Shown: positions 1 through 9,626, numbered from the stretch's first letter. The stretch is 64,000 bases of DNA from Candidatus Trichorickettsia mobilis (GCF_034366785.1 NZ_CP112932.1:558001-622000), one strand, 5' to 3'. Program-made: numbers and translations. Notes: generated from the letters alone by a model not told the origin.

Positions 1-285
1 AAATATTCTATTATATTTTGCTAATTTTAATAACCTATTATTGCGCGTAAGCCGTTGTTGCTCTATTCCAGTTCGATCAAAAATATTATATAATACTTTA
101 CCAAAAAAATAATTAGCAAAATTTGCTACCAGACTAGCCACTGTTACCACAATAATAGTTATTTCTCTATTAGCAGAATTAAAAGCTTTGATGGTATAAA
201 CCATAATTTCCTTACTGGTATTAATTGCCAGACTACTCACAAAACTATCGGTAAATAATAGTAGATATATTTCAATTTTACTCAC
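1..285 (-). CDS. Membrane protein N-terminus, possibly DedA/YqaA-like (partial)
   Basis: This is the N-terminal 95 residues of a protein that runs off the left edge of the window. The frame opens at a GTG and is closed seven codons upstream by a stop, and no ATG is available. Two hydrophobic stretches are visible: about residues 3-18 and residues 38-60, the latter reading TIIVVTVASLVANFANYFF. A basic tail follows. The pattern recalls small rickettsial DedA/YqaA-type (VTT) inner-membrane proteins, but the diagnostic region lies outside the window, so the family is a guess. That it is a real membrane-protein gene is more secure than its name. Confidence 0.5.
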   Translation of the reverse strand, partial: MSKIEIYLLLFTDSFVSSLAINTSKEIMVYTIKAFNSANREITIIVVTVASLVANFANYFFGKVLYNIFDRTGIEQQRLTRNNRLLKLAKYNRIF

Positions 286-404
286 GAAAAATATTATAGT
301 AAATTACGATGAATTAGCATAATTTTATAGAAGTTATGCTGAATTCATTTCAGCATCTTACAATTGTCGATTGTGCGGCGAGATATGCCTCTAGATATTG
401 CCAA

Positions 405-1160
405 CTAGGTGTACTGGATAGGTCCCTCAGTAAGCCCATGGACAAATTGATGAAGATAAGGATCGTCTGCATCCTCCATTTCTTCTTTTGAACCGTACCA
501 GATAATCTTACCTTGATAAATTAACGCCACATCGTTCGCTATTATCGCTGCACTATTAAGGTCATGAGTAATGGTTATAGTAGTTGCACCAAGCTCTGTT
601 CTAACCTTAATAATCAGTTCATTAATAATATTTGCCATAATTGGATCGAGCCCAGTGGTAGGCTCATCAAAGAAAATGATTTCTGGATTACTACAAATAG
701 CTCTAGCAAGAGCAACACGTTTTTGCATTCCACCAGACAATTCAGCTGGATAAAAATTTAATATTCTTTCTGATAAACCCACAGACTTAAGTTTAGCTAC
801 TGCCATAGATTGTTTATCACTCTTTGAAAGCTGATATAATCTTTCAGCAAAAAAAGTGATATTATCCTGCACTGTCAACGAATCAAACAAAGCGCCGTTT
901 TGAAATAAGAACCCACATTTCTTCATTATATCAAATCTGGTTTTGCTAGACATACAGGTAGTATCAGTGCCATCAATAATAATACTGCCACTATCAGGGG
1001 TAATCAAACCAATAATAGTTTTAATCAACACTGATTTACCAGTACCAGAACCACCTAAAATAACTAAAGAATCCCCTTGTTTAATATCCAAATCAATACC
1101 ATTCAACACCGTATGTCGACCAAACGATTTATATAATGATTGAATTTTAATTTTTACCAT
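405..1160 (-). CDS. mlaF: ABC transporter ATPase, MlaF type
   Basis: This is a 251-residue nucleotide-binding subunit like those of Mla phospholipid transporters, which move glycerophospholipids between the inner and outer membranes. Walker A is GGSGTGKS, the signature is LSGGMQKR, Walker B is IIFFDEPTTGLDP and the H-loop is TITHD; GGMQKRVALARA after the LSGGM start is typical of MlaF rather than general ABC ATPases. An in-frame TTG at 1187 would add nine residues, but the ATG at 1160 gives the usual N-terminus (MVKIKIQSL). Its start lies 14 nt inside the preceding small gene, so the two are probably co-transcribed. The MlaE permease and MlaD partner are not adjacent in this window and must lie elsewhere. 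Confidence 0.85.
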   Translation of the reverse strand: MVKIKIQSLYKSFGRHTVLNGIDLDIKQGDSLVILGGSGTGKSVLIKTIIGLITPDSGSIIIDGTDTTCMSSKTRFDIMKKCGFLFQNGALFDSLTVQDNITFFAERLYQLSKSDKQSMAVAKLKSVGLSERILNFYPAELSGGMQKRVALARAICSNPEIIFFDEPTTGLDPIMANIINELIIKVRTELGATTITITHDLNSAAIIANDVALIYQGKIIWYGSKEEMEDADDPYLHQFVHGLTEGPIQYT

Positions 1161-1398
1161 ATTTGATGTCTTGTATATCCTGCTCAATTTTATTTAACCG
1201 AGAATTTATTTTGTCTATTATATAAGTTACCCACAAAGCCAGTATGCTAAACCCTATCATTTTATCTACATAGCCGGCAACTTTTGCTCCAAATAGAGAA
1301 ATAGCAATATACTCCAACCCTGACCACACAAGCCAAAAAAAGCCGATAATAAAAAGTATTCCTAAAACAATACCCAGCTTCCGTGGCCATCTATCCAT
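1147..1398 (-). CDS. Small two-helix membrane protein, function unknown
   Basis: The protein has 83 residues, with two predicted membrane helices (about residues 8-27 and 46-62) and a charged C-terminal tail, INSRLNKIEQDIQDIKYGKN, that looks like a short coiled coil. It starts at ATG and its 3' end overlaps the MlaF ATPase gene by 14 nt, which suggests translational coupling. I do not recognise a family. The overlap suggests, but does not show, a role as an accessory to that ATPase. Confidence 0.6.
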   Translation of the reverse strand: MDRWPRKLGIVLGILFIIGFFWLVWSGLEYIAISLFGAKVAGYVDKMIGFSILALWVTYIIDKINSRLNKIEQDIQDIKYGKN

Positions 1399-1555
1399 GA
1401 CATATACTCACTTTAATATATTTAATTGTATTAATGTAGCTTATTTATAATAAAATTCAAACAAAACATTATATTTAACCTATAAGAATTATATCTCAAA
1501 ATATTCAAATTTTTATCTATACAAAGTTAAAGTATTATATTGTTCCGAATTCAAA

Positions 1556-1840
1556 CGTTGAACTGTGTCAATTAAAAATAAGGTTTGTCATTAGACCTCT
1601 TGCATAACCTATTCTGGTTGGTAATTTTGTTGTCAAAATCGTCTCCATTACGCAGCAAACAAGAGACTGCTTGCGGTACTCGATTTCGTTTTTGTCTGAA
1701 AAATTCCGTAACTTTCTAGGTTATGCAAGAGGTCTATTGCGAGACCATTTATTGTCGAAGCAATCCAGTTAATATGCCGAGTTTTTCTGGATTGCTTCAA
1801 GCAAAGCTCTCAAGTAAGACGACTTGACACAGTTTCAACG
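1556..1840. repeat. Composite palindromic element (outer element with insertions)
   Basis: The outer arms are CGTTGAACTGTGTCAA at the left and TTGACACAGTTTCAACG at the right, an inverted repeat with one extra T. Inside lie a complete 143-bp palindrome (1593-1735) and a second hairpin, GAAGCAATCCAG/CTGGATTGCTTC, between about 1758 and 1800. The arrangement reads as one element inserted into the loop of another. No gene is visible on either strand apart from the small frame that begins after it. Confidence 0.7.
1593..1735. repeat. Palindromic element, family E1 copy a
   Basis: The 143-bp element has perfect 18-bp terminal inverted repeats (AGACCTCTTGCATAACCT and its complement). The interior shares AATTTTGTTGTCAAAA and a GGTACTCGATTTCGTTTT segment with the copies at 22 kb, 38 kb, 58 kb and 63 kb, although the terminal sequence is different from theirs. 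It has no coding capacity. It is consistent with a non-autonomous palindromic element of the RPE/MITE kind. Confidence 0.8.
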
Positions 1841-1854
1841 AACATTCTCGAAAT

Positions 1855-2022
1855 TCACAGTTTATTATTAAACATCAACCAAATAATAAAGCAAATTACC
1901 AAGAACTGTAGCAGTATTACTCCATCATAAGTTATCCATTTAGCCAGATATTGTCTAAAAAATTGTAACAGCCCCAAAGGTATTGACATTATGCAAATTT
2001 TGATAATACTATTATTATTCAT
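1855..2022 (-). CDS. Possible 55-residue membrane protein
   Basis: An ATG-initiated frame encodes one clear membrane helix near the C-terminus (GVILLQFLVICFIIWLMF, about residues 34-51) preceded by a basic amphipathic part. There is no good Shine-Dalgarno sequence. Its stop lies about 15 nt from the composite repeat. The size and one-helix design resemble many small rickettsial membrane proteins, but nothing names it, and it could be a chance frame. Confidence 0.35.
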   Translation of the reverse strand: MNNNSIIKICIMSIPLGLLQFFRQYLAKWITYDGVILLQFLVICFIIWLMFNNKL

Positions 2023-2087
2023 TTTTTGTCATATATTAATGGTTTGCAAGTTAAGGAGAATGCTCAATAAACTTAAAGCTTTTTATA

Positions 2088-2405
2088 TCAAACGCTAAAA
2101 GAATTACCACAACCGCATTTACCAGTTGCTTTTGGGTTTTTAATCTCAAAATAAGAAGTGCCTAACTCTTCGACAAAATCTATAATACATCCAGACATAT
2201 ATTGCATGGACACTTCATCTATAGCAATTTTAATATCATCTTGCACAATAATATAATCTTTTTTTGTAATTTCTGATACAAATTCATACTTATACTGAAA
2301 CCCTGAGCAACCGCCACCATCTACAGAAATTCTAAGAATCATCCCAATATCAGGCTGCAAAACCTTTATTCTTTTAAATGCATTGTTAGTAGCAGTGATA
2401 TACAT
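2088..2405 (-). CDS. erpA: Iron-sulfur cluster insertion protein, IscA/ErpA family
   Basis: This A-type carrier has 105 residues and delivers Fe-S clusters to apo-enzymes in the cytosol. The three ligand cysteines are present: the first in DGGGCSGFQY (about residue 33) and the pair in GKCGCGNSF near the C-terminus. The length is normal for the family. It is divergent from dgt and argS, an arrangement I associate with Rickettsia genomes. ErpA and IscA are hard to separate by eye, so the gene symbol is tentative while the family is firm. Confidence 0.85.
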   Translation of the reverse strand: MYITATNNAFKRIKVLQPDIGMILRISVDGGGCSGFQYKYEFVSEITKKDYIIVQDDIKIAIDEVSMQYMSGCIIDFVEELGTSYFEIKNPKATGKCGCGNSFSV

Positions 2406-2733
2406 ATATATTAGCTTCTTCAGTTAAAATTAGACCACAGTCAATTTGCGTAGAGCTTTGTGTACACTTAAATTATGCGAAGAATTACAAGAACCTATTA
2501 TACTTAAAAATTCTATTGTTGAAAAGTATCTCATCTAGTTCTATATTAGTAGAAATTCTTGATATTTCAAGCTAGAACCTAGACATTTTTAATTATTTTT
2601 CATAAAATTTACATTTATGATCTTTCACAAAATAATTAAGCCTGTGCTTCTGAAGCCCGCACTAATTTCGGGTAAATCTGTTACCACAAACTTAGCATTG
2701 TTAATATTTTGCTAAAAATTTAGGAGTATTTTA
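2406..2733. other. Divergent intergenic region between erpA and dgt
   Basis: This 328-nt AT-rich gap must hold the promoters of both divergent genes. I see no open frame with a credible start. A weak imperfect hairpin (CTAGTTCTA near 2530 with TAGAACCTAG near 2573) is the only structure noticed. No named regulatory site can be supported. Confidence 0.4.
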
Positions 2734-3885
2734 ATGCTTGCTTCTTATGCCTGCGACCCTATAAACACAAAAGGTAGATTATACCCTGAGCAATCAACCC
2801 CTTATAGAAATGAATTTGAACGTGATCGCGACCGCTTAATTCACTCTAATGCTTTTAGAAGACTACAATACAAAACTCAAGTGTTCGTTAATCATGAAGG
2901 AGATCATTATCGAAATCGCCTTACGCATTCAATAGAAGTATCAACCGTAGCGCGTTCAATTGCCAAAGCTCTTGATCTCTCAGATGATCTGGCAGAGAGC
3001 GTTGCACTTGCACATGATTTAGGTCATACCCCTTTTGGACATGCAGGAGAGGAAGCTTTAAATGAGTGTGTAAAACAGCACCAGAAATTCTCGCATAATG
3101 CGCATTCTTTAAAAATTCTTACTCGACTAGAGCATAAATATGCAACATATGATGGATTGAATTTAAGTTGGGAAATATTAGAAGGTATTGTAAAACATAA
3201 TGGACCATTAATTGACGACATACCAGAATATGTATTGGAATATAATGCTATAAATGATCTTGATTTGCAGAATTATTCTTCAGCAGAAGCTCAACTCTCA
3301 TCATTATCCGATGATATAGCGTATATTTGTCATGACTTGGAAGATAGTGTGCGTGCCAATATTATAGATTTTAATCATTTATCGGAACTTACATTAATTG
3401 ATCAGTATATTTTTGATATTAGATCAAGATTTAATGATATAAAACCGTCTCGATTAATTTATGAAGTAGTAAGAAAATTAATACATCATTTTATAGAAAG
3501 CTTATTATCTCAAACTAAAACTAATCTAAAATTATACAAAATTGAAACTGCTACAGACATACGAAACTTGAGTCATCAACTCGTAGATTTTACTGATCCT
3601 ATAAAAAATGAAATAATACAAATCAAGCAATTTCTACTGGCAAAAGTATATAAACACCCCAAAGTTGTATCAGTTACTCTAAAATGTCAAAAAATTATCA
3701 CCGAACTTTTTGCGTTGTATATAAATAATATTAATTTATTACCTTATAGCTGGCAAGCGCTAATTGACGCGCAATGCCCTAAATCTAAAGCTTTAACTGT
3801 AGCAGATTATATTGCTGGGATGACCGATCGTTTTGCCATCAATGAGTATAAAACACATTATAACATTAATTTTGACAACATATAA
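2734..3885 (+). CDS. dgt: Deoxyguanosinetriphosphate triphosphohydrolase-like protein (HD domain)
   Basis: This 383-residue cytosolic HD-domain protein belongs to the family that splits dGTP, or other dNTPs, to nucleoside and triphosphate and so helps control the dNTP pool. The metal-binding histidines and aspartate are visible: H65 in [10 protein letters not shown]94-D95 in [13 protein letters not shown], and a later aspartate in [15 protein letters not shown]. The N-terminal [12 protein letters not shown] segment is typical of the family. A good Shine-Dalgarno sequence (AGGAG, 2722-2726) sits before the ATG. argS starts two bases after its stop, so the two form an operon. Confidence 0.9.
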   Translation: MLASYACDPINTKGRLYPEQSTPYRNEFERDRDRLIHSNAFRRLQYKTQVFVNHEGDHYRNRLTHSIEVSTVARSIAKALDLSDDLAESVALAHDLGHTPFGHAGEEALNECVKQHQKFSHNAHSLKILTRLEHKYATYDGLNLSWEILEGIVKHNGPLIDDIPEYVLEYNAINDLDLQNYSSAEAQLSSLSDDIAYICHDLEDSVRANIIDFNHLSELTLIDQYIFDIRSRFNDIKPSRLIYEVVRKLIHHFIESLLSQTKTNLKLYKIETATDIRNLSHQLVDFTDPIKNEIIQIKQFLLAKVYKHPKVVSVTLKCQKIITELFALYINNINLLPYSWQALIDAQCPKSKALTVADYIAGMTDRFAINEYKTHYNINFDNI

Positions 3886-3887
3886 TT

Positions 3888-5621
3888 ATGAATATTTTTA
3901 ACCAATTAAAACAAGATATTATTCAAGCCGGGCAAAAAATATCTACTGATCATAGTGTATTAGCACTAACCAATATTGAAATACCCAAAGATCCTTTGAA
4001 TGGTGATTTATCAACAAATATTGCGATGATTATAGCAGCGAAAGAAGGAATAAATCCTAGAGAAGTAGCAATAAAATTTAAGGAATTAATGTCAAATATT
4101 CCATATATTGCTCATCTTGAAATAGCCGGACCTGGATTCATTAATTTTACGATCAAAGCAGATAGATGGCATAATTGTATTCAACAAATTTTAAGCGATG
4201 ATGAAGAATTTATCAGCATTAAGATTAGTGAAGGTGAAAAAGTAAATATAGAATTTGTTTCTGCCAATCCAACTGGACCACTACATATCGGCCATGCACG
4301 CGGAGCCGTTTATGGTGATGCTCTTGCGCGGTTACTGGATAAATGCGGATATAAAGTTACCAAAGAATATTATGTAAATGATGCCGGATCGCAAATAGAT
4401 ATTTTAATACAAACCGCCATCTTAAGGTACAAACAAGCGTTAACCGGAGAAGAGATTTTGATTCCGACCGGGCTCTATCCTGGCGAATATTTAATACCAG
4501 TCGGAATTAAGCTTGCCGAAGAATTTGGCGACAAACTGCTAACACTAGCTGATAACGAATGTAATAATATAGTAAAGCAATTTGTAATTACCGCAATGCT
4601 TGCAATTATAGCGAATGATCTACATGCTTTAAAGGTTGAACATGATATCTTTTTCTCTGAGCAATCTTTACATGATAATAATCTAATAGACACTACCGTA
4701 AACTCCTTAAGAAAAACAGGATTAGTATATGAAGGTACCATTCCTGCCCCAAAAGGTAAGATCGACCCAAATTGGCAGGAACGTACTCAAGCGCTGTTTA
4801 AATCAACTATGTTTGGTGATGATCAAGATCGACCACTGCAAAAATCCGATGGCTCATGGTCTTATTTTGCAGCTGATCTTGCTTATGCTAAAGATAAAAT
4901 CCAGCGCGGTTTCAATAATTTAATTTATATATTAGGAGCAGATCATAGTGGCTATGTGGCTCGAATAAAAGCAACTATCCAAGCTGTCGGCGAAGGTAAG
5001 ATTAAGCATGATATAAAAATTTGTCAACTAGTCAACTTTGTCGAAAATGGCATTCCCGTTAAAATGTCAAAGCGCAAGGGAAGTTTTACTACGGTTAAAG
5101 ATGTTATTGAAGAAGTTGATGTCGATATTATCAGATTTATAATGTTAACACGCAAAAATGATGCAATCCTTGATTTTGATTTAGCCAAAGTTAAGGAACA
5201 ATCAAAAGAAAATCCAGTATTCTATGTTCAATACGCTCATGTTAGAATCGTCTCTATTCTAGCTAATGGCGCTGAACATACTCCACAAGCATACGAAAAA
5301 TTTATCAACAAACAATTTGATTTATCATTGCTAGCTTCCGAGGAAGAGATCGGCTTAATCAAGTTACTGGCTTCATGGCCAAAAATACTTGAAGGAGCAG
5401 CAAAACATTTTGAACCACATCGAATTGCTTTTTATTTATTAAACGTTGCCGCAAGATTCCATGCCCTCTGGAATCTTGGCAAAGAAAATAATGATTATCG
5501 TTTTGTGATTGAAAGTGACATTGAATTAACAGCTACACGCCTAGCGCTAGCAAAAGCTATACAAAAAATTATCGTCAATGGGTTAGAAATTATAGGAATT
5601 CAACCAATGGATAAGATGTAA
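3888..5621 (+). CDS. argS: Arginyl-tRNA synthetase
   Basis: This is a class I aminoacyl-tRNA synthetase of 577 residues, full length, that charges tRNA-Arg. Its N-terminal additional domain is followed by the HIGH signature at residues 133-136 (ANPTGPLHIGHARGA) and by a KMSK loop (VKMSKRKGS). The C-terminal anticodon-binding domain contains the usual FYVQYAHVRI segment. The ATG lies two bases after the dgt stop, implying translational coupling. A short palindromic element begins 11 nt after the stop and may act as a terminator. Confidence 0.97.
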   Translation: MNIFNQLKQDIIQAGQKISTDHSVLALTNIEIPKDPLNGDLSTNIAMIIAAKEGINPREVAIKFKELMSNIPYIAHLEIAGPGFINFTIKADRWHNCIQQILSDDEEFISIKISEGEKVNIEFVSANPTGPLHIGHARGAVYGDALARLLDKCGYKVTKEYYVNDAGSQIDILIQTAILRYKQALTGEEILIPTGLYPGEYLIPVGIKLAEEFGDKLLTLADNECNNIVKQFVITAMLAIIANDLHALKVEHDIFFSEQSLHDNNLIDTTVNSLRKTGLVYEGTIPAPKGKIDPNWQERTQALFKSTMFGDDQDRPLQKSDGSWSYFAADLAYAKDKIQRGFNNLIYILGADHSGYVARIKATIQAVGEGKIKHDIKICQLVNFVENGIPVKMSKRKGSFTTVKDVIEEVDVDIIRFIMLTRKNDAILDFDLAKVKEQSKENPVFYVQYAHVRIVSILANGAEHTPQAYEKFINKQFDLSLLASEEEIGLIKLLASWPKILEGAAKHFEPHRIAFYLLNVAARFHALWNLGKENNDYRFVIESDIELTATRLALAKAIQKIIVNGLEIIGIQPMDKM

Positions 5622-5632
5622 CAGTGAGCGTT

Positions 5633-5685
5633 AGACCTCTTGCATAATCTAGAAATGGTCTCCAATATCATTATGCAAAAGGTCT
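5633..5685. repeat. Short palindromic element downstream of argS
   Basis: The arms AGACCTCTTGCATAATCT and its near-complement enclose a short loop, 53 bp in all. The arms match the termini of the 143-bp element at 1593-1735, so this is an internally deleted copy. It is positioned where convergent argS and the exporter gene meet and could fold as a terminator for either strand, although no T-run follows. Confidence 0.7.
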
Positions 5686-5713
5686 AATAGAATCTTAATT
5701 ATACTGATTGGTA

Positions 5714-7732
5714 TTATTTGTCACTAATCAATAAAGGATATAACTTACCTTGATTGATGGTAAACGCCTGTGCAAACATTGGTGCAAATCTTTTGCGATT
5801 ACTAAAAACACAAAGGCCGATATTTTTCTGTTTAGTATAATCTATTATTTGTTTTAGAATTTGTGCACCGCTCTCATCATCTAGGTAGTCAAAAGGCTCA
5901 TCAATAATTATAAAATCAGCATTAACTAAGAATATCCTAGATAGCATAAATTTTTTACTCTCGCCTGATGAAAAAGGAACTTTCTCAAAATTTATAATTT
6001 CTTGAGCTAATCCATGTTCTATTTTATTTACTTTTTCTAATAAACCAACTTTATTCAAAGCATCCGCAATATCAAGATGAGTAACTGATTGATTATCTAG
6101 TTTTAAATTATCAAGAATTGTTCCAGTAAAAAATCTTGCTGTTGCCGGAGAAAAATGTATTTTTGACCTAATATCACTCTGACCAAAATTAGATAATTCT
6201 AGACTATTAATTTCTATTGAGCCTTGATGTATTGGCTGTAGTCCGGCTAGAGCATTAAACAATGTAGATTTTCCTGATCCTGGCTTACCATATATAAAAC
6301 TATTGCTTTGACGATCTAAGGTAACATTTAAGCTATCCAATACCATTTCTCTTGAATTAAAACTTATTGATACCGACTTTACCGTAATATTATCTACTCT
6401 CTCAAGTGGTAAACTAGAGGTATGTTCCAGTGGTAATTTAGAAAAATGTTCTAAGTTAGAAAATAGCATTTTTAATCGATAAAAATTAAACAATAGACCG
6501 GTGATTTTTGATGTAGAAACAGCTCGTGAGGTAAACATAGAGCAAGCGGCTAATTGTCCAATAGTCAGAGTACCTTCAATAACTTGCACAGCCCCAATTG
6601 ATACCACAGTGATTAAAGATCCAAACATTATTAAAGTCGAAACGTGATTAATACAAGCAAAAATTGTATTATAGTGAAGTCGTTTACTGCCTCCAATATC
6701 GGCTTTTATTTCTTTGTTACAAAAATAATTCTCCATATTTGCTAACTTAATAAAGTTGATGGATTGCATTATCTCTGTTTGAATGTGTTTTTTCTCAAAG
6801 GTTTTTTCTGTAGAAAGGTGAACAAAGTTTTTTATTGTTGATTGATAAAATAAATTAATTATGACTACAATCGATATAGCTATAATCGTTACATATACCA
6901 AATCACCACCGATAAAATAGATCATGAAGATAAACAGCAACATAAATGGTACGTCAATCACGGCTATTATATGTAATAATCCCATAAACCTAGTCAACGA
7001 CTGGCCATCACTAATAACTTGAGATAAAAATGAGTTGACTTCTGGAGCGCTATTTGCTTTGACGTGTATTAGTCTATTGGTAAAAAATTCATCTACTTGT
7101 TCTTCTAACTCTTCAATATTTTCACCTATAAGAAAAGTTAGAGCAGCTCGATTAACAAACCAAATTAATAAAAATACGATTGCGACTAAAAGTAACCACA
7201 TTAAATTGCTGATAAAGCCATTAGGCAGTACTTTATCGAATACATTCATGTCAAAAAGGGGGACAATAAAGGCTAGGATGTTGGTGATTAGACCACCAAT
7301 GAAAATATATATTCCGTTTTTGCTAAATAACTGACGCATAAACCAATTAAAAGTAATTTTCTCTGGTAATGCTGCTACGTGTGCGTGTACTCGTTCTTGA
7401 GGATGAAAGGTTAGTGCAAATAGCAGTGTATTTTTATTATCAATAGTTAATATTTCGTTGTAGTTACAGATCTTTGATTCGTTATCATCTTCTGCTGTAT
7501 ATAGTAAATAACTTTTATTTTCCTCAGCCAAGACATCTTTGATATTAGTAATTTCTGCAATATTAAAATGTAAACTTGCTAACCTTAATTTTAATTCTTC
7601 TAGGTTAATATCTTCAGCTGATAATTTTTTCTTGATATACTCAACAGTATGATTATCTAAATTATATTGTTGTTTTAATTGTATTATAATATTAAAAAAT
7701 ACTTCCTTGTTCACATTATCTTCCTTGTTCAT
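5714..7732 (-). CDS. Type I secretion ABC exporter (permease-ATPase)
   Basis: The 672-residue inner-membrane exporter belongs to the LapB/HlyB-like class that exports large unfolded proteins. An N-terminal domain of about 130 residues corresponds to the C39-like domain but lacks the catalytic cysteine motif, as in exporters that do not cleave a leader. A six-helix membrane domain (about 140-420) and an NBD follow. Walker A is GKPGSGKST and Walker B is FIIIDEP, but the signature is FSSGESKKF and the H-loop histidine is missing (CVFSNRKR), so the ATPase may be weak. The gene follows the surface-protein gene by 16 nt. An HlyD-type adaptor is divergent. No TolC-like outer-membrane gene is nearby. 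Confidence 0.85.
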   Translation of the reverse strand: MNKEDNVNKEVFFNIIIQLKQQYNLDNHTVEYIKKKLSAEDINLEELKLRLASLHFNIAEITNIKDVLAEENKSYLLYTAEDDNESKICNYNEILTIDNKNTLLFALTFHPQERVHAHVAALPEKITFNWFMRQLFSKNGIYIFIGGLITNILAFIVPLFDMNVFDKVLPNGFISNLMWLLLVAIVFLLIWFVNRAALTFLIGENIEELEEQVDEFFTNRLIHVKANSAPEVNSFLSQVISDGQSLTRFMGLLHIIAVIDVPFMLLFIFMIYFIGGDLVYVTIIAISIVVIINLFYQSTIKNFVHLSTEKTFEKKHIQTEIMQSINFIKLANMENYFCNKEIKADIGGSKRLHYNTIFACINHVSTLIMFGSLITVVSIGAVQVIEGTLTIGQLAACSMFTSRAVSTSKITGLLFNFYRLKMLFSNLEHFSKLPLEHTSSLPLERVDNITVKSVSISFNSREMVLDSLNVTLDRQSNSFIYGKPGSGKSTLFNALAGLQPIHQGSIEINSLELSNFGQSDIRSKIHFSPATARFFTGTILDNLKLDNQSVTHLDIADALNKVGLLEKVNKIEHGLAQEIINFEKVPFSSGESKKFMLSRIFLVNADFIIIDEPFDYLDDESGAQILKQIIDYTKQKNIGLCVFSNRKRFAPMFAQAFTINQGKLYPLLISDK

Positions 7733-7748
7733 TAATTATTAAAGATGA

Positions 7749-9626
7749 TTAGTGGTGATCATCGATAAAATTTGCATCTCCAACAGCTCCATCGTCTATT
7801 ATTGGAGTAATATGATCTTCTATTGGTGTTATCAGGTCTTCTTGTGGCGTAAAATCAATAGAAGAAATATCATTTTGATGAATATTATTAGAAAAATTAT
7901 CTAGCGTTACTCGAATTGAAGATAGATTTATAGTGCTAATATCTGTAATAGGTGAGGTAAATACTACTGTATGTGATATCTCTCCAGCCTGAAATATAAT
8001 TTGGCCAGAATGATACTCGGTGTCACCAGAATATATCTGATAATTCATTGATGCCTCACCAGAATTATTAGTAATTGCCTGATTAAGCGTAACCATAAAT
8101 TCTAACTGCATGTTGCCGTTATCTATTGATTGTGAATATATATTGGCAGAGTGACCAGGGTCTATCGGAAATCCTGTTACCTCAATATTTCCGGTAGCAG
8201 TTATATGATATGCATTACCGTATGGGGCATCATTGGGAAAAGATATTGATTGTACAGCTTCTGCTTCTGACATATAATATACACCCAACGCAATAATATA
8301 ATCACCTGCTGCTAAATCTCCTAAATGTAGAAAAGAATCTAAACCAGTAGTAGAATTATCATGCCCCAAACCACCATCATCATTAAAGCCTATCTGAGTT
8401 CCAAATTTGCCATCAGCCGTTTGTTCAAAAACTCGTAAATATGTATCCCAACTACTATTGAAATTGGAACTAACATCCAAAGTTAGATCACCGCCATTAT
8501 GGTGTATATGCCATTGATCTACCGAAGAATGTCCACTTTCATTAATGATTGTACCCGCGAGTACTATTCCAGTAGTTATTGGTTCAGTTAGTGATACTGT
8601 AGCATCTGATAATTCAATTTCCAATGGTCTGAACACTCCGGTTTGAACTAAACTGGATACTATATCATCATTGTGCAATTCATTAACATTAATTGATATA
8701 TCGCCTGCTGCAAGAGTTTCGATATTTTCTCTATTTAAATTTGTGCTCCAATTACCATCATCTTCTACGTTCACGATGGTAGTAACATTATTTCCCAGAT
8801 TATCAACTAGTCTAAGTTCAACACTACTATTTGCTGAAGCAGTGCCAGACAGTGTTAATAGTTCATTATAACTTATGTTATCCCAAGCTAAATTGTGAAT
8901 AGTCAAGGGGATAGGGTTATCCGGAGGAGTAACATCCGGAGGGGTAACATCCGGAGGGGTAACATCCGGAGGAGTAACATCCGGAGGAGTAACATCCGGA
9001 GGAGTAACATCCGGAGGAGTAACATCCGGAGGAGTAACATCCGAAATAATTAGTGTGGAGTTATCATTGCTATTCGTATTAGCAAGATTTACTGAAGTAG
9101 CAGCTGTACTATTTATATCTTGTATAGGTGAAATCGTCTGAGTTATACTATTAACAATATTACTGGTGCTAGAAGTAGACGAAGATGATTCAGAAGTTGC
9201 AGCAAAAGCTTGAGTAGATTCATGATGATTTTGAGTTTCTTGTTGTTCTTGGCTTTCAGATACTACTGAATGATTTTCATTTGGCGCTGCTTCAGAAGTA
9301 GAATTTTCTGAGGTTGTTGATGTTTGTACTTCCTGTTTTACTGTAATATCATTACCAGCCTGCACATTATTAACTTTGCTAAATTCACTGTTGGTATTAC
9401 CAGCTGAATTTAAAATTTTGCTATTATTTTCTGTATTGCCTTGCTCAACGTCGGTATTATATTCAGTTTCGGTGGAGGTATTAGCAGAGTTTATTGATAG
9501 TAGCTTAGTTGTTTCTTCTTTATTTTCAGTTGATTCTTGTACTAAGCTATTCATAGCTGAGGTTACAGTAGAAGTATTAACAGTTGTGCGCATAGCTTCT
9601 GTGTCATTACCAGTTTTTTTTGACAC
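7749..9626 (-). CDS. Large secreted surface protein, probable type I secretion substrate
   Basis: The 625-residue protein has no Sec signal peptide. Residues 1 to about 195 are Ser/Thr/Asn/Gln/Glu-rich and low in complexity, followed by eight TPPDV repeats (about 197-236). Next come an Ig-like domain (LTLSGTASANSSVELRLVDN, about 245-325), a DVUA0089/pre-peptidase-like beta domain (DTYLRVFEQ, NDDGG, AAGDYIIALG, about 345-480), and a final beta-rich domain with Calx-beta flavour. The end is acidic. No RTX nonapeptides are seen. Its place between an exporter lacking a leader peptidase and an HlyD adaptor makes it the likely substrate, perhaps an adhesin. The start is GTG, chosen because GGAG lies eight bases upstream. 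Confidence 0.75.
   Translation of the reverse strand: MSKKTGNDTEAMRTTVNTSTVTSAMNSLVQESTENKEETTKLLSINSANTSTETEYNTDVEQGNTENNSKILNSAGNTNSEFSKVNNVQAGNDITVKQEVQTSTTSENSTSEAAPNENHSVVSESQEQQETQNHHESTQAFAATSESSSSTSSTSNIVNSITQTISPIQDINSTAATSVNLANTNSNDNSTLIISDVTPPDVTPPDVTPPDVTPPDVTPPDVTPPDVTPPDVTPPDNPIPLTIHNLAWDNISYNELLTLSGTASANSSVELRLVDNLGNNVTTIVNVEDDGNWSTNLNRENIETLAAGDISINVNELHNDDIVSSLVQTGVFRPLEIELSDATVSLTEPITTGIVLAGTIINESGHSSVDQWHIHHNGGDLTLDVSSNFNSSWDTYLRVFEQTADGKFGTQIGFNDDGGLGHDNSTTGLDSFLHLGDLAAGDYIIALGVYYMSEAEAVQSISFPNDAPYGNAYHITATGNIEVTGFPIDPGHSANIYSQSIDNGNMQLEFMVTLNQAITNNSGEASMNYQIYSGDTEYHSGQIIFQAGEISHTVVFTSPITDISTINLSSIRVTLDNFSNNIHQNDISSIDFTPQEDLITPIEDHITPIIDDGAVGDANFIDDHH
8921..9040. repeat. 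15-bp tandem repeat encoding TPPDV units
   Basis: Eight copies of a 15-bp unit (GGAGGAGTAACATCC on this strand, with occasional GGAGGGG) lie in frame within the surface-protein gene, giving seven TPPDV and one TPPDN. The units are nearly identical at the nucleotide level, as expected of a recently expanded, slippage-prone array. Because the unit is a multiple of three, copy-number change alters linker length without shifting the frame. Confidence 0.95.

Noticed and set aside
8921-9040. Regular short repeats that might be taken for a CRISPR array
   Set aside because: The units are directly adjacent 15-mers with no spacers and are in frame within a gene; there are no cas genes.
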